From contig NC_079875.1 in the NCBI RefSeq assembly GCF_029227915.1, forward strand, positions 32,431,501 through 32,495,500: a stretch of 64,000 nucleotides of DNA, given 5' to 3'. The notes below the pieces were generated by a model that did no database searches, had not been told where the DNA came from, and saw only the letters and a program-made list of their open reading frames with translations. Below, one piece after another: positions 23,901 through 33,584 of the stretch (within the stretch, counting starts at the first letter, position 1; the number at the start of each line of letters is the position of its first letter). The position numbers and the translations under genes are program-made. Source of the DNA: Hydractinia symbiolongicarpus (taxonomy: Eukaryota > Cnidaria > Hydrozoa > Anthoathecata > Hydractiniidae).

Positions 23901-24911
23901 GATTGAGTTAGAGAATGAAGCATTGAGAGTTCGCAACGCGCATCTTCTCGCCATGTTGGGGACTTACAAACACGACGTGGAAATGATGCAAGCGGAAATT
24001 AGTGATCTACATTCACTGGTGCAGAATCTTCGTGTAAAGATGAACACTGTAAGTCTTCCTCCTGCTCTCCACGTTGAAGTTAGTCCTCCGATATTTATCT
24101 TTTCTTCTCTTCTGCAGAATCGTGCTGATACAAAGACAACAGAACCAGAAAGTATCGCACAACCACAGAAGGTGAATTTATGAAATAACGACACGCATGT
24201 TTCGAAACTGTTTATGTAAACCGTTTTTTTCTTCTTCTAGTTGCAAGGTTGGCTATGCAAACGTGGAGTAAAGGGAGGACCGCTGGGCCGTCGTTGGAAA
24301 AAACGATGGTTTGCTCACCATCATGATAACTGTTTGTATTACTACAAAAAACAGGATTTTCATCAACAACAGGGGTGAGTTTGCTCACCATCATAATAAC
24401 TGTTTGTGATTTTCATCAACAACAGGAATATTTATCACTATGTCACGCGCATGCGCAATGAATACTGATTGATGTTGTGAGCTTTATTTGTGTGTCTAAA
24501 ATGTTGAAAAATTGATTAGGTACATCGAGCTGAGTCAAGTGTTGGGAGTACAAGACGTGAGTGCACACAAACAAGACAAAAATAATGCGACATTTAATAT
24601 CTTGACAGAAGAGAGGACATACGTCCTTATGGCACATGATGAACAAGAAAAATTAAGGTGTGCTGACATCAATATCGGTACATCAATACTGTGTGACAAT
24701 TTCTATGACGTGACATCAATATCGGTACATCAATACTGTGTGACAATTTTATGACCTGACATGATGTCTATAAGTTGATATTAAGGTCCTATCATGCATT
24801 GTTTTGTTTGCATTAAAAGTTGATAAATTTTGCCTTTTTAGGTGGATCAACTGTTTGGACGAATTATGCCGCACTGTTACTTCAAAAGAAAGTGAACATC
24901 ACGATGAATAA
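20964..24911 (+). CDS. NT-C2 / coiled-coil / PH domain protein, 15 exons
   Basis: Coding exons: 20964-21049, 21954-22014, 22096-22173, 22254-22301, 22374-22450, 22539-22652, 22921-23013, 23098-23207, 23633-23670, 23745-23815, 23898-24048, 24118-24171, 24241-24374, 24520-24657, 24842-24911; 1323 nt, 440 aa. Residues 1-154 fit an N-terminal C2 (EEIG1/EHBP1-type) domain: LQITWKRGERLKHF, LQLEETAGLSLKRLATHSFN and IDLKPLSKMVRQVSLTVDIS. About 155-165 is an acidic Ser/Asp linker (SDSDIESNFS). About 236-309 is a coiled coil (IELENEALRVRNAHLL...). Residues 328-430 are a PH domain opening LQGWLCKRGVKGG and closing EKLRWINCLDELCR. Intron 2 closes the frame only with a GC donor (CTG, then GCAGGT); intron 4 uses GTGGGT. 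The domain set suggests a membrane-tethering or trafficking adaptor. No named orthologue was recognised. Confidence 0.82.
22735..22905. repeat. Degenerate intronic tandem repeat (CTAGCCTCGTTGAATGTT)
   Basis: Six or seven imperfect copies of CTAGCCTCGTTGAATGTTTTTA, period about 25-30 bp, between exons 6 and 7 of the NT-C2 gene. Confidence 0.8.
23288..23433. repeat. 25-bp intronic minisatellite, about 6 copies
   Basis: GGCTTTTACACATAACAG followed by TGAACCC or GGAACCC, repeated about six times between exons 8 and 9 of the NT-C2 gene. Confidence 0.95.
24380..24426 (+). repeat. Partial duplicate of the upstream exon's 3' end
   Basis: The intron after exon 13 begins with a copy of that exon's own tail: TTTGCTCACCATCATAATAA (exon 24310-24329) joined to GATTTTCATCAACAACAGG (exon 24356-24374), with the 26 bp in between mostly missing. 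It looks like a recent local duplication-deletion. Confidence 0.85.
24664..24757. repeat. 47-bp tandem duplication in an intron
   Basis: TGACATCAATATCGGTACAT begins at 24664 and again at 24711; the two units are almost identical. Located in the last intron of the NT-C2 gene. Confidence 0.93.
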
Positions 24912-25240
24912 ATTTTATAGAGTTTAATTTTTTAACACGAAATCTTTTATTGTAATTTATTTATTTATTTTGATAAGTTTTATATTTTTATAAGCACATG
25001 TTTTATGAATAGGCATTATAAAATAAAACTGTTTTTTTATGCTGATTAATTTCTGCTGGATGATAACTCTCCACTCTCCTACTTAGAGCTAAAATTAGGA
25101 TGGAATTATTTATAGATTATGTTGGTTGTCGGAATATCAATGCCAGCTGTTCTTATTTTTTATTTATGCTTTCGTATTTTATTTGCAAGCTGACATTTTC
25201 ATTTAGATTAGAATTAAGAGTTACTCCTTGTGACAGCACA

Positions 25241-28200
25241 ATGCTTAGTGACAACCCCAAGTTGCAGCGTGAACGAAGCAGAGAAGATTTAGTTCGGAAG
25301 CTTGCATCTGAGACTGGTATTGAAGAGACACTGGCGAGGGAGTACCTGGCTTCGAATAATTGGAATCTTGCCGCTGGTACGTCATCCTTCTCTCTGTATT
25401 TATTGTCAGAAATTTTCGCGGTTTCGAGAAGTTAAATTCCGAGAAATTATTAAAAGTCTTTAATCGCGAAAAAAAAAATTCAGTAAGAAAAAAAAATTAA
25501 ACGATAATTTCGAGTTTTTCTTATCTGATCATAATATTGCTGAAAAGTGTTTGTAATCTTTAGTGGCTATTCAACGTTTGAAATAAGAAATTTTCACCGT
25601 GAGATTATATACTTTACTTTTTTCGTTTGTAAGCAGAATTTTAACTTGTGCTCATCCGCTGAAAAACAAAATCGATAAAGTTTGCTCTGCCGCAGAAATA
25701 ATTTTCACGAAAATTAAAAAAAATCGCGTTCTGTTTTTCGAATTGCAAAGTTTCAAAGAACTCTCAAATTAGTCTCGGATATGAAAGTAGTCATTTGAAA
25801 CTTTACTTGAAATATTGTTGAGATCATTTCTTTGCTGCTTGAACACACGCCATATTGGAAATTATCAAACTCACAAAGATAAAAAAAAACAAATTTTTCT
25901 TTCCACGGAAGATAAGGTTACTTTCAGCTACATGGAATGCCAAATAAAAGAGAATTATGGTTTTCGAATTTACCTTTGAAACGTAAGTTCTGATTTTTTT
26001 TAACAACAATGGCATACGCAATTTTTAAATTGTGGTTTCACTTTAGATAGCAAAACACTAGCAGTGTCAATTTTTCATTTTGCAAACTGAATTCCGCGTT
26101 CCGCCAACCATCTCTTCCCTGAAGACATATTTTAATAATGGCCACTTTAAATGAAGATTACAGCGTACTCATAACTCAACAAAAAAAATGGATATAAAAG
26201 TTAGAACACATAAAATTTAATTGTCCTTAAAATTCAAAGAAAAGTTTAAAAAACAAAAAAACAGAACTCCAACAACATCCAGGTTAACATGCAAAATTAA
26301 TTTGTCGTCGCTGATGTTCTCAAAATCGTTCCTCTGAGGAACAACAGTGATACCCTCGAACGGTTTAGGCGAACACTGGCCTTTACAACATTCCTATCTC
26401 CAAAATATTAGACAATGAGAGCCTTATGTCCCAATAGAATTGGTTTTGATAAAATAACCTCCGTTTAAATTAATTGTAATATGTAGTATTTTATCTCTTG
26501 TTTAGCTATCCGTGGTTACAATGATTTACTTGAAGCAGAGAAGCATCGCAGAGAGCGCAAAGTAGGAACACTCCGCCAAGTTGGTCGAGGCTTTTCAGTC
26601 TCCAACATGGAACTCGTTCAAAAAGCGCGCGAACAGCTCTCTATCGAAGAGAATGAGCGCGAAGACAGCAGCCAATTCGAGATGTTCGACGAATCGGCGA
26701 GAAAAAATTTTGTATTACCAGATATCAGTCAGTTCTCACGGGAACTGGCGAACTTTATTAAAAGCGACCTCATAAGTATCAATACTTTACAAACGCTGAC
26801 AAGTGCGGGTGAGTTTTGTTCTTTCTCTGCTGCAAGAGTGAAATGAGTGGTTGTTATCAGTCTTCTTCTTTTTAGATTATCTCAATTGGTGGGCGGACAT
26901 TGGTGCTTGCAGAAAGTTATTTCCTCTCTCCACAGTAGGCGATGGCAATTGTCTGTTGCACGCAGCGTCACTGGGCATGTGGGGATTTCATGATCGCTTA
27001 TTAACATTAAGAAAGTCCCTACACCAATTTATGTTGCACCCGTTAGCAAAAAAAGCACTGAAGCGGAGATGGAAGTACAACCTATGGCAAGAAAACTTGA
27101 AATGCGGTTAGTGTTCTTCTTGAACAGGTCAGGTTAGATATATATAAAGTTGTTGTGATTTGAGATCTTTCTTTTAGGTGGGTTGACTTATTCTCATTCT
27201 GAGTGGGAGGAGGAGTGGAACGCAGTAGTAAAGCTGACATCCGATAGACCGCGACGATTCGAAGGAGGTATGCCCAGGCGAAGGATCAGTCGACAGTTGT
27301 CGTTTAGAACGTCCGTTGAAATCGGAGGAGCTGTTCCTAATCTTCGAGAGGGGGAGAGTTTAGATAGTTTGGAATCCATTCATGTTTACGCACTGGCTAA
27401 TTTACTGTGTCGTCCGATTATAATAATTGCGGAGGAGATGCTTAAAGATGGTGCAGGGAACGATGTCGTACCCATTCCTTTCGGTGGTATATACTTGCCA
27501 TTAGAAAAGAAGCCAGATGTGTGTTTGAAATACCCACTAGTGTTGGCGTACGATGCATCTCACTTTTCAGCTTTAGTACCTGCGGATGGTGAAATGTACA
27601 ATAAGGGAGAGAAATTATCGAACAGTATACCGCTGATGAATAGACATCTTCAACTACTTCCTCTGCGTTTTTACATTGAACCAGGAAGTACATGGGATTT
27701 GGTACAAGATGACAGTGTAAAAGAGGAAATTAACGAACTTTCGTTTGAAGAAAAAGTAAATCTATTGAGACGATATCTTGATGTTGTTAAAGTACGGTTC
27801 GATAAACAAGGAGATTCGCAGCCTGAGTACGAGCGAAATAATTCAGTGAATAAAGGATTAAGTAAGATTAATGAAATGTTTGTTCACCAAGCCAAGTTGT
27901 TGGCTTGTAAATTAAACTTATCCGAACGACCTAAACAGTACAAAGAAATGATTGAGAATTACATTCAAGCAACGAAACAGCGTTTTTTAGAAGCTTCACA
28001 AGAGCAGATAAAGTGCGCCACAAAAGGTTGTAGGTACGCTGCTTTGCCAGATTATTTGGACCTATGTGTGGAATGTTACGATCGAATATACCAAACTAAC
28101 AAGGTGCCACAGCTCAGGTCTTCTCCTCCTCTTGACAATGGACAAAAGCCTGTGTCCGATGCACTGGTAAATAGATCCGCCTCCTTGCACGATATTAAGG

Positions 28201-28430
28201 TTAACTTGGACAGCCAGGAGAATCAAGTGTCTCGTGATAGCGCGACAATAGAAAATAACATTTCTCGGGAAAGAGTTATTCCCATATCAGACATGCGCAC
28301 ATTTAGCGCTCTTGAGGGTAGGAGAATGGTGCGAAGTTGTCGTGTAAATGGCTGCAGATTTTATGGGAGCGAAGAAACAGAAGGTTTCTGCTCAGGTTGC
28401 TATCGCCAAATAAAATATGGCGGTAGTTAG
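25241..28430 (+). CDS. OTUD7: OTUD7/Cezanne-type deubiquitinase with two A20 zinc fingers, 4 exons
   Basis: Exons 25241-25376, 26506-26808, 26876-27106 and 27178-28430 join in phase 1 throughout to 1923 nt, 640 aa. The N-terminus is a UBA-like helix set (LVRKLASETGIEETLAREYL). The OTU catalytic core spans about 147-365: Cys-box VGDGNCLLHAASLGMWGFHD (nucleophile about C172) and His-box LAYDASHFSAL (about H352), with WKYNLWQ, EWEEEWN and PIPFGGIYLPLE matching the Cezanne subfamily, which cleaves Lys11-linked ubiquitin chains and restrains NF-kB signalling in vertebrates. Two A20-type fingers follow at about 503-523 (CATKGC...CVEC) and 611-632 (CRVNGC...CSGC); vertebrate Cezanne has one. An acceptor at 25206, 35 bp before the ATG, implies a spliced leader or 5'-UTR exon. 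The gene starts 330 bp after the NT-C2 stop codon. Confidence 0.92.
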
Positions 28431-28923
28431 ATTGTTCTCAAGGTGCAACATGACAGCGAAAAAACTTTTTGTTGTTGTTGTTGTCATTTTAAGTTGATGA
28501 AATCACTTGTCTTTCAAGTAGCATCTTTATACTCCATGTGAAAAAATGCAAAACTCGCTTCAAACTCAGTAAAAGTTTTCCCACACTATGTTATTTCTTC
28601 ACTCACGTCTTTTTTTATAAGAAACACAATATTTCATCACTCGAAGCTGAAATTGTATTTCAACTTCCAACTCAAAAAATATTGAAAAAATTGTAAATAC
28701 ACTGATCGGTTGACAGATCTTTCGAAGGAAATTTTGGAGTCTTACCTAAAGTTGTGAATTTAGGCTAATCTCAAAATATGTTTCTTATAAAAAAGGTCTA
28801 CATTTATAAATCGATCGCCAAATTGGTTCATGTGCATAAAAAAGGACTTTTGATTTGAACTAAATACTTTTAAAATAAATATATCTACATTCCACTATTA
28901 TATATACTGAAATATTTTTGACA
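28431..28923. other. Convergent 3' flanks
   Basis: Space between the OTUD7 stop and the stop of the minus-strand gene that follows. AT-rich; contains (AT)n near 28990 just inside the neighbour's intron. No gene seen. Confidence 0.45.
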
Positions 28924-29847
28924 CTATTTTGTACAGGGAGCTACTTTGCATATAAACTTGCCATCGATCTTTCTCTGAAAGAAATTGTACAATATATATA
29001 TATATTATTTTGCACTGGATAAAAATAAGAAGAACAAAAAGATTAGTACCTTTTGTTTGGCTTCACAAGGGTATTTATGTTTAGTGCATGTCTCATGACG
29101 GATGCAGCTCGCAAACGTTTTCATACATTCGAAGTCATCTGTTGCACACCTGGGGCAGGGCGATTCTCGCTTTGTTTTAAAATAACACGCTTGACAGTGT
29201 GTATGTTGACACTTGCGTTGACAACTGCGATCGATCACTGCGTTGTCCCTAAGAAGTTTAAACTTACAATACCTCTCCCGAAGTTATTCGGGTTTTTTTT
29301 TTTTTCACTTCACGACAAAAAAGTGAACTTACAGAGCAGAGCAAATAGAATTTGGCCATTTTGAACAGAATTCGAAAGTACATTTCGGATGACATTTTTT
29401 CTCGTATACTTTCGTCTTGCCATTCTTTTCACGTGACTGCGGCGGTTTGTTTGGGATCGCTGGAAACGAAAAAAAGTATTAGAATAAGCGGGATTTTTTA
29501 ATGGGATGAGGGAGGAGGGGGTGGAGGGTTAATAAAACAAACTTACGTTGACAAGTGCCAAGGTCTCCCGGTTTCACTTTCGGAGGATAACACATCAAAC
29601 GTTCTCCACACTTGCCATACATATCCATTGGACCGCCGCAAATGTCGCCTTCACCTTTCGCACATGTGCGACAACAACCACAAGCTTCATATACAATTCC
29701 ATTTTTACAAATTTTCTTCAAGTGTCTTCCTTTCATGCACATCAGTCGTGAACAATCATCAGGACATTTGAGAACAGAGTTGAAAGATGCTTGGACGAAG
29801 ATGAGAAGATTTAAAGCGATTAGCACATTCACGCTTAAACTGTTCAT
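28924..29847 (-). CDS. Secreted IGFBP-N-like cysteine-rich protein, paralogue 1, 4 exons
   Basis: Exons in transcript order: 29847-29547, 29459-29333, 29248-29050 and 28974-28924; 678 nt, 225 aa. It begins with a signal peptide (MNSLSVNVLIALNLLIFVQA). Residues about 27-100 follow the IGFBP N-terminal pattern: CPDDCSRLMC, the hallmark ACGCCRTCAKGEGDICGG, YGKCGERLMC. Exon 2 adds KKCHPKCTFEFCSKWPNSIC. Exon 3 is a dense cysteine domain (CQHTHCQACYFKTKRE, CPRCATDDFECMK, CTKHKYPCE), and exon 4 ends GKFICKVAPCTK. No transmembrane or anchor segment is seen, so the product is probably extracellular. The C-terminal domain was not recognised as a named family. A close paralogue with matching exon lengths follows at 31051-32538. 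Confidence 0.82.
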
Positions 29848-31050
29848 TTTGACTGATTGGATCTTTCTTCATGCGGTTTATATGTCAATAAGTCGTCACG
29901 CTCGCTTGATCATAATGTCTTTTCAACGACGCAAACATTCTGATGTAATATGATCATAAAGTGTTCCAATACAATGTGTGATAAAAGTTAGCCGTTGTAA
30001 TTAGTATACGTATTTATAATATCCGCTATAATACCGCACCTAAACAAGGAGGGCGTAATTAGCACATTGCGTTTATTTCTAGCCGTTCCGTTTGTTTTGT
30101 TACCAACGATACACTGACCAAACTGCACCCCACACAAACATCTCGTCGTTTACAGGCGCGCTAACATCACCTTATTACATAAAAAAATTCTGTGCGTTTA
30201 AAGTGCACAGACACAAACGTCCACTTCCTTCCTCTAACAAAGAAACATTGTTAAAAAACAAAAGCCTTTTCATTCCATTTCACCGTAACGTATTTTGCAT
30301 ACATCAGTGCAACTTCATACTCAGACCTCCATCACTTCTTAAAAATAGCTACTACGCAAATGGTGTTGCACAATGATATTGTTAGGGCATTCAATTTTAG
30401 GTAACGACATTTAGGCGGAACTATTTAAGTTGATTAAGAATGTTATTTGATGACTTGTTTGCTATCAGCTGTCGGCGACATAACTCGCAGTCTCACCACA
30501 AACGCAGAAGAAGCTCGTTAACACGAAGAATTAAAAACACCTTAGAATCAGTAATAGCATCGCTCGGAAAAGTTCAGAAGAGACAAAAGTACGCGCGAAT
30601 GTAATCAGTTGAATGATTTAGCGACCACCGTATTCGGTGTTATTTTGAGAACGTTACGCATTTATTTGCCAGCCTTTTGGAATAGTTTTAGACAACGAAA
30701 ACTAAACAACGCATATCTTTTGTTGACAAAAAGGAAAGAAACAGCTGTGACGGAAAAAATCGTAAACACATATAAACAGCTTATACTAATCCATACTTAT
30801 ACTACGCATTTGTAAAAACAAAAATATATATCGTGGTTAGTGCAACCACGTCTCAACCGGTCGCAATATTTTGTACAGTTTTTGTCAAGTGACTCATGAA
30901 ACGGAAGGAGCATTGGAATCTCTAAGGACAGATGACAAATTGAATTAAATAATCGCTATTGTTAATATATATTTGTAATTACATTGCTAAAATAACTTAG
31001 TTAAATAAAATAAATACTTCTTCTAATTTACTAATATCTTCTCGCGAACT
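29848..31050. other. Upstream region of paralogue 1, no gene seen
   Basis: Contains the promoter side of paralogue 1 and the 3' flank of paralogue 2. Plus-strand open frames near 29612-29953 and 30092-30376 are antisense or random; none has splice-flanked coding character. Confidence 0.4.
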
Positions 31051-32538
31051 TTATGTCAAACAAGCTGGTACTTTACACACGAATCTACCATCACTTTTCC
31101 TCTAAAAATAATTTTATCAACACGAATAAAAAATAAGTACAGGGTTCTTCATTACCTTTTAATAACATTCACACTAGGTAAGGTTAAGTACAGTTTATAC
31201 TAGGTTAAGATTGAGCACAGGGTTCTTTATTAACTTTTAATACCATTCACACTAGGTGAGGTTAAGTACAGTTAACATTAAGTTAAAATTGAGCACAGGG
31301 TTCTTTATTACCTTTTGGTAAGGTTCACACTAGGTTAAAGTTAAGTACAGTTTACACTGGGTTTAACTGAAGAGCAGGATTCTTTAATACCTTCTGATGG
31401 GGTTCACAAAAGGTTAAAGTTAAGTACAGATCACACTAGGTTTAACCTAAATGCAGGCTGCTTTATTACCTTCTGATGGGGTTCACACGGGTACTTGTGC
31501 CGTGTGCAAGCATCTTTGCGTACACATTTAGAAAACCTTTTCATACACCCAAAGTCATCGGTGGCACATTTAGGACAAGGTGGTTCACGTTTTGTTTTAA
31601 AATAACATGCTTGACACACTGTGTGCTGACAGGGTTGCTGACATGTTCTTCGGATCACCACATTATCCCTAAAACAACATAACCCGCTAAAAATCTGACG
31701 TTTCATCATCGGACTGTGAAAAAACCCACATAAAAACAACACACCCTTCCACCTACGTTGCTGAGCAAACAGCATCAGGCCATTTTGAACAAAAGTCTTG
31801 AGAACAACGAGGTTTACACTTGACTTCCACAGAATTTTCGATTTGTAGAGTAAAGCTTTGTGATGGTGGCCGCTTCGGAATAGCTAAAAAAAGAAATGAG
31901 TTAAAATAATGCCGAGAATGTCAAAAGTCGTTCCATTCAGGAATAGATTTTGAACTACGAGGATACATTAGGAAGGAAGCCAAGAATAATTTTTTAATGA
32001 GTACAAAAGCATGTTATTGTCGTCACTGGTTTAACGAGAATTATTTTCTTTCGTGGCAATCATAAATCATTCAACTTAATTAGCGGAGACGTGTTATAAG
32101 TAGCGCCAATTAACACCTATTAACTTGTTAGCACATGAGAACAAAATGCTTTCAAAAACGTGAAAAGAGAACACAGCCCATTTTATTTAGGAGGAGGGGA
32201 ACGACTACACTAAGGATACGCCCAATACACTTACGCCGACAACGTCCCATATCTTGAATTCTGTGATTTGGTAGAAAACAGTAAAGTCCACGGCCACATT
32301 TACCATAAATTCCTTCTTGGCCGCCACAGTTTTCGTCAGCCGCTTTGGCGCATACTTGACAACAGCCGCATGTATCGTACACTGTACCAGCAGCACGACA
32401 GAGCGATTTTAAGATTTTTAATTTGCCACACAACATTCTTGAACAATCTGCGGGACATTTCAATTGTACAAAATTGTTGAATACAGCCTCCACTTGAAGC
32501 ACCAAACTGATCAATACGCCGGTACGAACTATCTTCAT
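31051..32538 (-). CDS. Secreted IGFBP-N-like cysteine-rich protein, paralogue 2, 4 exons
   Basis: Exons in transcript order: 32538-32235, 31883-31757, 31668-31470 and 31101-31051; 681 nt, 226 aa. Exons 2, 3 and 4 are 127, 199 and 51 nt, exactly as in the neighbouring paralogue, with identical phases. I start at MKIVRTGVLISLVLQVEA because it aligns with the paralogue's signal peptide; the frame stays open upstream to 32592 with two further Met codons. The IGFBP-like core reads DTCGCCQVCAKAADENCGG. Exon 3 has CQHTVCQACYFKTKREPPCP and CATDDFGCMKRF; exon 4 ends GRFVCKVPACLT. The pair is a tandem duplication. Intron 3 carries a 79-bp repeat built from the exon 3/intron 3 junction. Confidence 0.82.
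31140..31510. repeat. 79-bp tandem repeat spanning an exon-intron boundary
   Basis: TTTATTACCTTYTGATGGGG-type units recur about every 79 bp; the donor-equivalent bases are at 31468 (the true exon 3 donor), 31389, 31310, 31231 and 31154. Each unit includes the end of exon 3, a donor-like sequence (AAG then GTAATA on the minus strand) and intronic GCACAGGGTTCTT / GTTAAGTACAG motifs. The copy at 31231 has AAC in place of ACC and so loses the G before GT. Confidence 0.9.
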
Positions 32539-32592
32539 AACGTATGCGCACAAAACTAAAATGGACATTTTACAACGACTGTGTTGGTACAT

Positions 32593-33172
32593 GTTTTATA
32601 CACGCTCCTACAAAGCCGTCACTCCTCCTTGGAGAATAAAAATACACAATAAAAATAAAATAGCTGCAGAGATAAATGCGCACAAGGAGAGCTTGAAGGA
32701 ATTTATTCATATTGAACAATGCTTTGAATGTGTTTAAAGGTCCTTCCTCTTTTATACATCTAAAGATTGAAATTACTATACAACTAACAATTAAATAATG
32801 GTGTCACTGCGTAGGAGCTCACAACGCACAAAAATAATTTTTTCGACAAAATTTTCGTTCAAACGATCAACTTTGAAATTTGAAAATAAAACAAAAAAAT
32901 ACCGTTTCTTTGGTGTGTTTCACATAAAGTTGTGTCATAGATAAATAAAAAATACGATCGGAAAATGTTAGTTGCTTTTGATTTACCTCAACAAAGAGAT
33001 TTTCTCTGATATATGTTGTCAGGGAAAAGTTTCCTTTCAGATCGTAGAGAAAGATTTGGTAACGTTGGCAGAAAAGATCAGGTCGGATTACTAGACTGCT
33101 TTCACAAACAATCTATTAAATAAGACAGCCTTACGAATTAATGTCTCTACAATCCATCCCTAAATACCACTA
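32593..33172. other. Upstream region of paralogue 2, no gene seen
   Basis: AT-rich; should hold the promoter of the IGFBP-like paralogue 2 on the minus strand. No further signal identified. Confidence 0.35.
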
Positions 33173-33293
33173 AGTAGAAATAACAATGCGCGCGATTGTG
33201 AAACGTCAATCAAGTAGAAATAACAATGCGCGCGATTGTGAAACGTCAATCAAGTAGAAATAACAATGCGCGCGATTGTGAAACGTCAATCAA
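33173..33293. repeat. 40-bp tandem repeat, 3 copies
   Basis: Exact units of AAGTAGAAATAACAATGCGC followed by GCGATTGTGAAACGTCAATC (starts of TAACAATGCG at 33181, 33221, 33261). Confidence 0.97.
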
Positions 33294-33584
33294 GGATTAG
33301 GGACGATGAAAAAAAAAAATTGTAACTCAACTTTCCTTTTTGCGACACTTAAAAAGAAAAACTTGCGAACTAGAACTGAGGAAAAAAATTAGGTCTTACT
33401 CTTAGAAGATAAAAACGACTCGATTTTTTAAGAAGTGTTTTATTTGTTTCGACACAAAAACATGCTTGATACTGGGGAATATTTAAAGTACTCTGCACAT
33501 CAACAATGAATTATAGTGGATTTGTGTGGGACTGCCTATTCGTTAATCCTCTGTAGACAGGATGAAAAGCGCACGCAGTTTTGT

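Noticed and set aside
29612-29953. 113-codon plus-strand open frame
   Set aside because: Antisense to the IGFBP-like exon with the signal peptide and CGCC motif.
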